Of a DNA stretch of 38,589 bases, positions 22,867-30,335 are shown piece after piece (position 1 is the first letter of the stretch; each line of letters starts with the position of its first letter). The stretch comes from Variovorax sp. JS1663 (GTDB taxonomy: Bacteria; Pseudomonadota; Gammaproteobacteria; Burkholderiales; Burkholderiaceae_C): assembly GCF_002157355.1 (NCBI RefSeq), contig NZ_LYMK01000057.1, positions 1 through 38,589 of the forward strand, written 5' to 3'. The notes under the pieces were generated by a model. It made no database searches. It saw nothing but the letters and a program-made list of their open reading frames with translations, and was not told the DNA's origin. The translations under genes and the position numbers were made by a program.

Positions 22867-24489
22867 ATGAAACCCCAGAACATCTCCTTCCACCATCCCC
22901 TCGCGTTCTGGATCGGCTGCATCGCCATCATCGGCGGCGTGCTCGCGCACGTGCCGATGTTCATGATGGGCCGCCACACCGGCTGGCAGATGGTCGGCAT
23001 GGAAATGGACGCGACCATGCTCACCGGCATGGCCATGATCCCGCTGGGCGTGCTGCTGGCCATGTACGGCTTGATGCCGCGCATCGCGCAGATGAAGAAA
23101 AGCCTGCACGGCGACCGTCACCTGCAGTTCCACGTGGCCGATGGCGTGCCGCTCAACGGCGAGCATTGGAAGCTGGTGATCGTCCTGGTGATCGCGCTGG
23201 CGGTGGACGTCCTCAAGCCGGCGACGCTGGGCTTCGTGATGCCGGGCATGACGACGGAATACGAGATCAGCAAGCAGACCGCCGGCATCCTCGCGCTGGT
23301 GGCGCTGACCGGCACCACCGTCGGCTCGGTGCTCTGGGGCCGGCTGGCCGACGTGTTCGGCCGGCGCGCGGCCATCCTGCTGTCGGCGCTGATGTTCATC
23401 GGCACCGCCATCTGCGGCGCGATGCCGGCCTTCGGCTGGAACCTCGTCATGTGCTTCCTGATGGGCGCTTCCGCCGGCGGCCTGCTGCCGATCACCTTCA
23501 CCCTGATGGCCGAGACGGTGCCGGCCGCCCACCGCGGCTGGCTGCTGGTGGCGCTGGGCGGCGTCGGGACCTCGGCCGGCTACCTGCTGGCCGCGGGATC
23601 GGCCGCGCTGCTGGTGCCGGAATTCAGCTGGCGCGCGCTGTGGCTGCTGGGTCTGCCGACCGGTCTGCTGATCGTCTTCCTGGGCCGCTATATCCCCGAG
23701 TCGCCGCGCTTCCTGGCCAACGCGGGACTGGACGATGAGGCGCGCGCGGTGCTCGCGCGCTTCGCCGGCGCGCAGGCGAGCGGCAGCGCAACGGCGGAGG
23801 TGGCGCCCGCTGCGGTCATCGCCGAAGCGGAGCCGCCGGCCGCCGGCATCGCCCAGTTGCTGCGGGGCCCCCACGCGCGCATCACCTGGGGCCTGATGGT
23901 CTGCGGCGTGGCCTGGGGACTGGTGAACTTCGGCTTCCTGCTGTGGCTGCCGACCAACCTGGGCAGCATGGGCATGGACGCCACCGCCGCCAGCGCGCTG
24001 CTGGCGCGCTCGGCGCTGCTGGCCCTGCCCGGCATCGCGCTGGTGATCTGGCTCTACCACCGGTGGAGCAGCATCGGGGCGCTGGTGCTCTTCATCGCGC
24101 TCACGGCAGCCACGCTGCTGGTCTTTTTCGGGCTCGGTGTGGCGCGGGTGCAGTCGGCCACGGCCATGGTGATCACTACTGCGCTGCTGCTGGTCAGCTC
24201 CAGCGGCGTGATCGCGATGCTGATCCCCTATGCCGCCGAGATCTACCCGGTGCATTTGCGCGGCACCGGCTCGGGCGTGGTCGCGGCCGGCTCCAAGTTC
24301 GGCGGCATCCTGGGGGCAGGCTTCGGGGTGCTCGGCGTGTTCGGCCATTTCGCCGCCTCGGCGCTCCTGATCGCCCTGCCGATGGCGGTGGCGGCGTTGA
24401 TGCTGGCGCGCAGCGGCATCGAGACGCGCGGGCGCGGGCTGGAGGACATCCAGCAGGCCCTGGGCGAAGGCCGCGGCAGCGCGCCCTGA
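22867..24489 (+). CDS. MFS transporter with two extra N-terminal helices
   Basis: 540 residues. The MFS core begins at ~103 (WKLVIVLVIALAVDVLKPATL) and carries the loop 2-3 motif GRLADVFGRRAAIL, the sugar-porter-like PESPRFL and the C-half RGTGSGVVAAGSKFGG. Before it, residues 11-34 and 49-70 form two additional hydrophobic segments rich in Met and His, then a charged loop. Start at ATG 22867 chosen because a TACCAT -10-like hexamer (22840-22845) overlaps the upstream ATG 22843. The substrate is not apparent; members of this sugar/organic-acid porter group move carboxylates or sugars. Confidence 0.85.
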   Translation: MKPQNISFHHPLAFWIGCIAIIGGVLAHVPMFMMGRHTGWQMVGMEMDATMLTGMAMIPLGVLLAMYGLMPRIAQMKKSLHGDRHLQFHVADGVPLNGEHWKLVIVLVIALAVDVLKPATLGFVMPGMTTEYEISKQTAGILALVALTGTTVGSVLWGRLADVFGRRAAILLSALMFIGTAICGAMPAFGWNLVMCFLMGASAGGLLPITFTLMAETVPAAHRGWLLVALGGVGTSAGYLLAAGSAALLVPEFSWRALWLLGLPTGLLIVFLGRYIPESPRFLANAGLDDEARAVLARFAGAQASGSATAEVAPAAVIAEAEPPAAGIAQLLRGPHARITWGLMVCGVAWGLVNFGFLLWLPTNLGSMGMDATAASALLARSALLALPGIALVIWLYHRWSSIGALVLFIALTAATLLVFFGLGVARVQSATAMVITTALLLVSSSGVIAMLIPYAAEIYPVHLRGTGSGVVAAGSKFGGILGAGFGVLGVFGHFAASALLIALPMAVAALMLARSGIETRGRGLEDIQQALGEGRGSAP

Positions 24490-24525
24490 CGACACGGTCG
24501 CCGCACAAATCCAGCCGCCAGCCGC

Positions 24526-24643
24526 CTTATCCGAAATAAGCATTCCACCGCCCTGCAGGCCGCATGGAGACTGGTGAATAAGCTTATCCGCATAAAGCGC
24601 GAACCAAAAAATAGTTTGGTTCCATAAGCGACGCTCCTAAAGT
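24526..24643 (+). promoter_or_regulatory. cys operon control region
   Basis: AT-rich island. CTTATCCGAAATAAGC (24526-24541, itself an inverted repeat CTTAT/ATAAG) is echoed by CTTATCCGCATAAAGC (24583-24598), which overlaps the perfect palindrome ATAAGCTTAT (24578-24587). Then GAACCAAA, loop, TTTGGTTC (24601-24622). A possible sigma-70 promoter is TTGGTT (24616-24621), 16 bases, TAAAGT (24638-24643). Probable binding region for a CysB-type LysR activator; binder identity is inferred from context. Confidence 0.5.
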
Positions 24644-24697
24644 CACGGCCTCGTTGACGGGCGTGGACGCGCGCCTTCCAGCAGCAAAGAAAACACG

Positions 24698-26476
24698 ATG
24701 TACCAATACACAGACTTCGACCGCCAGTTCGTGCACCAGCGCGCTGCGCAATTCCGGGACCAGCTCGAACGCTGGCAGGCCGGCAAGCTTTCCGAGGACG
24801 AGTTCCGGCCGCTGCGCCTGCAGAACGGCTGGTACGTGCAGCGCTACGCGCCCATGCTGCGCGTGGCGGTGCCCTATGGCGAGCTGTCCAGCGCCCAGCT
24901 GCGGGTGCTGGCCCGCATCGCCCGCGAATACGACGAGCCCGAGGCCGAGGTCTACAAGAGCGCCCTGAAGACGCAGGGCAAGCTGGGCACGCACAAGCTG
25001 CCCACGCACTACGGCCACTTCACCACGCGCCAGAACGTGCAATACAACTGGATCCCGCTGGCCAAGTCTGCCGACGTGATGGACCTGCTGGCCTCGGTCG
25101 ACATGCACGGCATCCAGACCAGCGGCAACTGCATCCGCAACATCACCAGCGACGAGCGCGCCGGCGTCGCCATCGACGAGGTGGCCGATCCGCGCCCCTT
25201 CGCCGAAATCATGCGGCAGTGGAGCACGCTGCATCCCGAGTTCGCCTTCCTGCCGCGCAAGTTCAAGATCGCCATCACCGGCGCCAACGAAGACCGCGCG
25301 GCCACCGGCTGGCACGACGTAGGCCTCAAGCTGCTGAAGAACGAAGCCGGTGAGTTGGGCTTCCGCGTGCAGGTCGGCGGCGGCATGGGCCGCACGCCCA
25401 TCATCGGCACCGTGCTGCGCGAGTTCCTGCCCTGGAACCAGATCATGAATTACCTGGAGGCCGTGGTGCGGGTCTACAACCGCTACGGCCGGCGCGACAA
25501 CATGTACAAGGCGCGCATCAAGATCCTGGTGAAGGCCGAGGGCCAGCGCTACATCGACGACGTCGAGGCCGAGTACCGGCAGATCCTCGAGCACGACGGC
25601 GCGCCGCACACGATTCCGCAGGCCGAGTTCGACCGCGTCGCCGCCTCCTTCGTGCCGCCCCGGCTCGCCACCCGCGTGTTCCAGAGCGCCGAGCAGACCG
25701 ACGCGGACCTGCGCGCGCAGGCGGCGGACGACGTGATGTTCGCGCGCTGGCTGCAGCGCAACGTGGCGCCGCACAAGAACCCGTCGCTGCGCGCGGTCAC
25801 GCTGTCCTTCAAGCGCATCGGTCAGGCGCCCGGCGACGCCTCGGCCGACCAGCTCGACACCGCCGCCCGCCTGGCCGACCGATTCTCGGCCGGCGAGGCC
25901 CGCGTCACGCACGACCAGAACCTGCTGCTGCCCTGGGTGCATGCCGAGGACCTGCACGCGCTGTGGCTCGCCGCCCGCGAGGCCGGCTTCGCGAGCGCCA
26001 ACGTGCACCTGCTGACCGACATGATCGCCTGCCCCGGCGGCGACTTCTGCGCACTGGCCAATGCCCGCTCGATCCCGATCGCCGAGGCCATCACCGAGCG
26101 CTACCAGGACCTGGACGAACTCGACGACCTGGGCGAGATCGACCTGCACATCAGCGGCTGCATCAACTCCTGCGGCCATCACCACAGCGGCCACATCGGC
26201 ATCCTGGGCGTCGACAAGGACGGCAAGGAGTGGTACCAGGTCACGCTGGGCGGCTCCGACGGCTCGGCGCTGTCGGGTGCGGCGCAGCCAGGCAAGGTGG
26301 TCGGCCCCTCCTTCTCGGCGGCCGAGGTGCCGGACGTGATCGAGGCCGTGCTCAACACCTACCGCGACACGCGCGAGGCGGGCGAGAGCTTCATCGACGC
26401 GCTTCGCCGGGTCGGCATCGAGCCCTTCAAGGCCGCCGCCAACGGTGCACGCTTCAAGGTCGAGGAGGCCGCATGA
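24698..26476 (+). CDS. cysI: siroheme sulfite (nitrite/sulfite) reductase, hemoprotein
   Basis: 592 residues; six-electron reduction of sulfite to sulfide. Two ferredoxin-like half-domains and siroheme/[4Fe-4S] domains. Cluster ligands C445-x5-C451 (CPGGDFC) and C488-x3-C492 (GCINSCGHHHSGH). Siroheme-binding region includes GNCIRNITSDERAG and the Arg/Lys set around KFKIAITG. Context with cysH, cysD and cysN supports the sulfite substrate over nitrite. No CysJ flavoprotein gene is near, so electrons probably come from ferredoxin. First gene of the operon; its last codons overlap the DUF934 start by ATGA. Confidence 0.93.
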   Translation: MYQYTDFDRQFVHQRAAQFRDQLERWQAGKLSEDEFRPLRLQNGWYVQRYAPMLRVAVPYGELSSAQLRVLARIAREYDEPEAEVYKSALKTQGKLGTHKLPTHYGHFTTRQNVQYNWIPLAKSADVMDLLASVDMHGIQTSGNCIRNITSDERAGVAIDEVADPRPFAEIMRQWSTLHPEFAFLPRKFKIAITGANEDRAATGWHDVGLKLLKNEAGELGFRVQVGGGMGRTPIIGTVLREFLPWNQIMNYLEAVVRVYNRYGRRDNMYKARIKILVKAEGQRYIDDVEAEYRQILEHDGAPHTIPQAEFDRVAASFVPPRLATRVFQSAEQTDADLRAQAADDVMFARWLQRNVAPHKNPSLRAVTLSFKRIGQAPGDASADQLDTAARLADRFSAGEARVTHDQNLLLPWVHAEDLHALWLAAREAGFASANVHLLTDMIACPGGDFCALANARSIPIAEAITERYQDLDELDDLGEIDLHISGCINSCGHHHSGHIGILGVDKDGKEWYQVTLGGSDGSALSGAAQPGKVVGPSFSAAEVPDVIEAVLNTYRDTREAGESFIDALRRVGIEPFKAAANGARFKVEEAA

Positions 26477-26880
26477 ACAAGACCCTGCGCATCCTCTCTG
26501 CCGAAGAGCACGTCGACGACGGCAGCCCGAACGTGCTGCAGATCGCCAACGACGCGGATCCGCTCGCCATCGAGGTCTGCCTCGACGACGTCGAACGCAT
26601 CGACCTGCATTTCCCGAAGTTCACCGACGGCCGCGCCTACAGCCAGGCCTTCCTGCTGCGCCGCCGCCTGGGCTTCAAGGGCGACATCCGCGCCACCGGC
26701 GACGTGCTGATCGACCAGCTGGTGCAGATGCAGCGCACCGGCTTCTCCAGCGCGGTGCTGAAGGAAGGCGTGGACGCCTCCGCCGCCCAGCGCCAGTTCG
26801 ATCGCTTCGCCGCCTACTACCAGGGCGATGCGGTGCAGACCACGCCGCACTTCGCGACGGCGGCATCCGAGGCCGCATGA
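26473..26880 (+). CDS. DUF934 protein of the sulfate reduction operon
   Basis: 135 residues. Matches the DUF934 pattern: LQIANDADPLAIEVCLDDVERIDLHFPKFTDGRAYSQAFLLRRRLGFKGDIRATGDVLIDQLVQMQRTGFSSAVL, including the conserved F-P-x-F-x-D-G-R and R-A-T-G-D-V-L-x-D-Q blocks. The family has no established function but is nearly always beside cysI and cysH in proteobacteria, so a helper role in sulfite or APS reduction is likely. Overlaps its neighbours on both sides by four bases (ATGA), showing tight coupling with cysI and cysH. Confidence 0.9.
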   Translation: MNKTLRILSAEEHVDDGSPNVLQIANDADPLAIEVCLDDVERIDLHFPKFTDGRAYSQAFLLRRRLGFKGDIRATGDVLIDQLVQMQRTGFSSAVLKEGVDASAAQRQFDRFAAYYQGDAVQTTPHFATAASEAA

Positions 26881-27512
26881 GCACTTTCGACATGAGCATC
26901 GATCTCGCACGCATCAATTCCGAACTCGGCCGCAACGCGGAGGGCCTGGTGGACTGGGCGATCGGCCTGGGCCAGCCCGCGATCGTCACCACGAATTTCC
27001 GCCCGTTCGAGGCCGTGATCCTGCACATGGTGACGCGCGCAAAGGCGAATGTGCCCGTGGTCTGGATGGACAACGGCTACAACACCGAGGCCACCTACCG
27101 GTTTGCCGACGAGGTGACGAAGCTGCTGGGTCTGGACCTGCACATCTACCTGCCGCGCCGCTCCCGTGCGCATCGCGAAGCGGTCGAAGGTCCGACGCCG
27201 GCGCTGGACGATCCGCGCCATGCCGCCTTCACGGAGGAAGTGAAGCTGGAGCCCTTTGCCCGTGCGCTGCGCGAGACGGCACCGAAGGTCTGGTTCACCG
27301 CGCTTCGGGCCACCGACACGGCCGTGCGCGCGCAAATGGACCCGGTCAGCGTCAATCCGGATGGCCTGATCAAGGTCGCCCCGCTGCTGCACTGGTCGTC
27401 CAAGGATCTGTATGCGTACTGCGAAGCGCATGGCCTGCCCAACAACTTCGACTACGTGGACCCGACCAAGGGCGAAGAGAACCGCGAGTGCGGACTGCAT
27501 CTCTCGCATTGA
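26877..27512 (+). CDS. cysH: CysH-type (P)APS reductase, short variant
   Basis: 211 residues. Retains VPVVWMDNGYNTEATYRFADEV, WFTALRATDTAVRAQM and the catalytic C-terminal E-C-G-L-H (C205), which gives the thioredoxin-linked sulfonucleotide chemistry. Two departures: the usual P-loop S-F-G-x-Q-A/S is T-T-N-F-R-P-F-E here, and the paired cysteines (C-C ... C-x-x-C) of [4Fe-4S] APS reductases are absent, as in PAPS reductases. No cysC (APS kinase) is in the window, so whether APS or PAPS is used is open. Overlaps the DUF934 gene by four bases. Confidence 0.88.
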   Translation: MSTFDMSIDLARINSELGRNAEGLVDWAIGLGQPAIVTTNFRPFEAVILHMVTRAKANVPVVWMDNGYNTEATYRFADEVTKLLGLDLHIYLPRRSRAHREAVEGPTPALDDPRHAAFTEEVKLEPFARALRETAPKVWFTALRATDTAVRAQMDPVSVNPDGLIKVAPLLHWSSKDLYAYCEAHGLPNNFDYVDPTKGEENRECGLHLSH

Positions 27513-27555
27513 GCGCCAAGGTTTCACCGATTTCACGCACTGAGCACCTCACCCG

Positions 27556-28509
27556 ATGAACGCCCGAACCGAACACGACCTGCTGCTGCAGACCGCGCAC
27601 ACGCCGGCTCACCTGTCCAACGCCCAGCTCGATGCGCTGGAGGAAGAGACCATCTTCATCCTGCGCGAGGTCGCCGCCTCTTTCGAGCGGCCCACGCTGC
27701 TGTTCTCCGGCGGCAAGGATTCGCTGGTGCTGCTCAAGTGCGCCGAGAAGGCTTTCGGCGCCGGCCGCCTGCCCTACCCGCTGCTGATGATCGACACCGG
27801 CCACAACTTCCCTGAGGTAACGGCCTTCCGCGACCACCGCGCGCAGGAACTGGGCGCCGAGCTGATCGTGCGCAGCGTCGAAGACTCGATGGCCCGCGGT
27901 ACCGTGCGCCTGGCCCATCCGGGCGAGTCGCGCAACGTGCACCAGTCGGTCACGCTGCTGGAAGCGATCGAGGAATTCCGCTTCGACGCGCTGATCGGCG
28001 GCGCGCGCCGCGACGAGGAGAAGGCCCGCGCCAAGGAGCGCATCTTCTCGCACCGCGATGCCTTCGGCCAATGGCAGCCCAAGGACCAGCGGCCCGAGCT
28101 CTGGACCCTGTTCAACACCCGCCTGGCCCCGGGCGAGCATTTCCGCGTGTTCCCGATCTCCAACTGGACCGAGCTGGACGTCTGGCAGTACATCGAGCGC
28201 GAACACGTCGCCCTGCCCTCGATCTACTACACGCACAAGCGTGAAGTGGTGGAGCGCCGCGGCCTGCTGGTGCCGGTGACCGAGCTGACGCCGCCGCGCG
28301 ACGGCGAGCAGGTCGAGGTGCGCGACGTGCGTTTCCGCACCGTGGGCGACATCACCTGCACCTGCCCTGTCGAAAGCCTGGCCGCCGACGCGGCCGACGT
28401 GGTGGTGGAAACGCTGGCGGCCGAAGTCAGCGAGCGCGGCGCCACCCGCATGGACGACAAGACTTCCGAAGCCTCGATGGAAAAGCGCAAGAAAGACGGC
28501 TATTTCTAA
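27556..28509 (+). CDS. cysD: sulfate adenylyltransferase subunit 2
   Basis: 317-residue ATP pyrophosphatase subunit of ATP sulfurylase; forms APS from sulfate and ATP with the CysN GTPase. PP-loop motif SGGKDS at residues 51-56 (RPTLLFSGGKDSLVLLK). Other family marks: MIDTGHNFPEVTAFRD, FDALIGGARRDEEKARAKER, and the conserved C-terminal RFRTVGDITCTCPV and EKRKKDGYF end. 43 bases after cysH, in the same direction. Confidence 0.96.
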   Translation: MNARTEHDLLLQTAHTPAHLSNAQLDALEEETIFILREVAASFERPTLLFSGGKDSLVLLKCAEKAFGAGRLPYPLLMIDTGHNFPEVTAFRDHRAQELGAELIVRSVEDSMARGTVRLAHPGESRNVHQSVTLLEAIEEFRFDALIGGARRDEEKARAKERIFSHRDAFGQWQPKDQRPELWTLFNTRLAPGEHFRVFPISNWTELDVWQYIEREHVALPSIYYTHKREVVERRGLLVPVTELTPPRDGEQVEVRDVRFRTVGDITCTCPVESLAADAADVVVETLAAEVSERGATRMDDKTSEASMEKRKKDGYF

Positions 28510-28529
28510 GCACTCCCCCAGGCTTCGCG

Positions 28530-28603
28530 CACTTCGTGTCGCTACGCCAACCCCCTCGCCGGGGGCAACACCAGCGGCCCGGCAAAGCCGGTTCCGCGGT
28601 GTT
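28530..28603. repeat. REP-like palindromic repeat in the cysD-cysN gap
   Basis: Starts CACTTCGTGTC, then a CCCCC-TCGCC-GGGGG hairpin (28551-28565) and a larger dyad AACACC-A-GCGG (28567-28577) / CCGCGGTGTT (28594-28603) enclosing an inner CCGGC-AAA-GCCGG hairpin (28579-28591). The type is common between genes in Comamonadaceae. It probably reduces or modulates the cysD/cysN message. A second, diverged copy lies inside imuA. Confidence 0.65.
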
Positions 28604-28625
28604 CCCCGAAAAGCGGAGAAATGAA

Positions 28626-29963
28626 TTGAACGCAATCACCCTTCCTACTGCTGCACAGGCGATCCACGGCGACACCGGCACCGCCCTGCGCTTCATCACC
28701 TGCGGCAGCGTCGACGACGGCAAGAGCACGCTGATCGGCCGCCTGCTGGTCGACAGCAAGACCGTGCTGCAGGACCAGCTGGCCGGCGTGCAGCGCGGCG
28801 GCGAGACCGACCTGGCGCTGCTGACCGACGGCCTGTCGGCCGAGCGCGAGCAGGGCATCACGATCGACGTGGCCTACCGCTATTTCTCGACCGCGCGGCG
28901 CAAGTTCATCATCGGCGACGCGCCGGGCCATGAGCAGTACACGCGCAACATGGTCACGGCCGCTTCCAGCGCCGATGCCGCCGTGGTGCTGGTCGACGCC
29001 ACCAAGCTGGCCTGGGCCGCCGAGGTCGGCGACGGCGAAGTGGTGCGCCGCGAGCTGCTGCCGCAGACGCGCCGCCACACGCTGCTGTGCCATCTGCTGC
29101 GGGTGCAATCCATCGTCTTCGCGGTCAACAAGCTCGACGCCATCCCCGATGCCGAGCTGGCCTTCGAGCGCATCTCGGCCGCGCTCGCGAGCTTTGCCGA
29201 AGCCGCCGGCGTGCAGGTCGCGGCCACAGTGCCGATCTCGGCCCTCAAGGGCTGGAACGTGGCATCACGCCATGGCGACTGGTGCGGCTACGAGGGCCCG
29301 AGCCTGGTCGAGTTGCTGGAAGACCTGCCGGTCACCCAGCAGGACGAAACCGTCCCCTTCGCCTTCCCGGTGCAGTGGGTCGAGAAGTTCTCGGGCTCGG
29401 CCGACACCTCCAAGGGCCGCCGCGTGTTCTGGGGCCGGGTGGCCAGCGGGCATGTCGAGCCCGGCCAGCGCGTGGCCGTGATGCCGGGCAACCAGGTCGC
29501 CACGGTGGCGCAGGTGCTCAGCCACACGCGCCAGCCCAAGGCCGTGCACGCGGGCCACAGTGCCGGCATCGTGCTCGACCGCGAGCTCGACGTCTCGCGC
29601 GGCGACTGGCTGCTGGCGCCCGAGGCCTTCGAGCCGGTGCGCGAGATCACCGCCACCATCGCCTGGCTGGACGACGAGCCGCTGGTCGCGGGCCGCGTCT
29701 ACTGGGCGCTGCAGGGCCACCGCTGGGTCAAGGCGAAGGTCGCCCGCATCGTCGACCGCGTCAACATCACCACGCTGGAATCGGAGCCGGCCGAGCGGCT
29801 GGAGCCCAATTCGATCGGCGACGTGGTGCTCTCGCTGCAGCAGCCGCTCGCGGTGCTGCCCTTCACGCAATCGAGGGCGCTGGGCTCGCTGGTGCTGGTC
29901 GATACCGCGTCCCACAGGACCTCGGCGGCCGTGCTCGTGCAGCCGTCGGCGCCAAAGGCCTAA
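28626..29963 (+). CDS. cysN: sulfate adenylyltransferase subunit 1 (GTPase)
   Basis: 445 residues; EF-Tu-like GTPase that couples GTP hydrolysis to APS synthesis with CysD. G1 GSVDDGKST (27-35), G3 D98-A-P-G-H102, G4 N-K-L-D (168-171). Ends after the beta-barrel domains, so there is no fused CysC kinase. Start is TTG 28626, with GGAG 8 bases before; the nearby ATG at 28621 is out of frame. Separated from cysD by a 116-base gap holding the REP-like element, unlike the usual tight cysDN spacing. Confidence 0.95.
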   Translation: MNAITLPTAAQAIHGDTGTALRFITCGSVDDGKSTLIGRLLVDSKTVLQDQLAGVQRGGETDLALLTDGLSAEREQGITIDVAYRYFSTARRKFIIGDAPGHEQYTRNMVTAASSADAAVVLVDATKLAWAAEVGDGEVVRRELLPQTRRHTLLCHLLRVQSIVFAVNKLDAIPDAELAFERISAALASFAEAAGVQVAATVPISALKGWNVASRHGDWCGYEGPSLVELLEDLPVTQQDETVPFAFPVQWVEKFSGSADTSKGRRVFWGRVASGHVEPGQRVAVMPGNQVATVAQVLSHTRQPKAVHAGHSAGIVLDRELDVSRGDWLLAPEAFEPVREITATIAWLDDEPLVAGRVYWALQGHRWVKAKVARIVDRVNITTLESEPAERLEPNSIGDVVLSLQQPLAVLPFTQSRALGSLVLVDTASHRTSAAVLVQPSAPKA

Positions 29964-29966
29964 AAT
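29961..29966 (+). promoter_or_regulatory. TAAAAT -10-like hexamer for fdxA
   Basis: Begins on the cysN stop codon, about 40 bases before the fdxA ATG. No convincing -35 hexamer is visible 17 bases upstream. Suggests ferredoxin may also be transcribed separately from the cys operon. Confidence 0.35.
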
Positions 29967-30005
29967 TCAGCGTTTCCTCCACCGATCGATCTCCCTCCCC
30001 CAGTC

Positions 30006-30335
30006 ATGACCCACGTCGTCTCCGAAGCCTGTATCCGCTGCAAGTACACCGATTGCGTCGATGTCTGTCCCGTGGACTGCTTCCGCGAAGGCCCCAACAT
30101 GCTGGTGATCGATCCGGACGAATGCATCGACTGCGCGGTCTGCATCCCCGAGTGCCCGGTCAACGCGATCTACGCCGAGGAAGACCTGCCCGCCAACCAG
30201 TTGGCCTTCATCAAGCTCAACGCCGAGCTGGCCCTGGCCGACGGCTGGAAGAGCATCACCAAGCGCAAGCCGGCGCTGCCGGATGCCGAGGAGTGGAAGG
30301 ACAAGACCGACAAGATCGGGGAGCTGGTGCGCTGA
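30006..30335 (+). CDS. fdxA: seven-iron ferredoxin
   Basis: 109-residue ferredoxin with [3Fe-4S] and [4Fe-4S] clusters. Cysteines C9, C12, C17, C21, C25 and C40, C43, C46, C50. By analogy to Azotobacter-type FdI, C9, C17 and C50 bind the 3Fe cluster and C21, C40, C43, C46 the 4Fe cluster. The long C-terminal extension is standard. It follows cysN by 42 bases and overlaps the reductase gene by CTGA. Plausible electron carrier for the CysI-type reductase. Confidence 0.95.
   Translation: MTHVVSEACIRCKYTDCVDVCPVDCFREGPNMLVIDPDECIDCAVCIPECPVNAIYAEEDLPANQLAFIKLNAELALADGWKSITKRKPALPDAEEWKDKTDKIGELVR

Noticed and set aside
22018..24543. 841-codon minus-strand open frame opposite the hemolysin III and MFS genes
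   Set aside because: Gln/His/Arg-rich nonsense-like translation antisense to two well-supported membrane protein genes.
24584..26194. Minus-strand open frame opposite cysI
   Set aside because: Shadow of cysI; no family features and no ribosome site.
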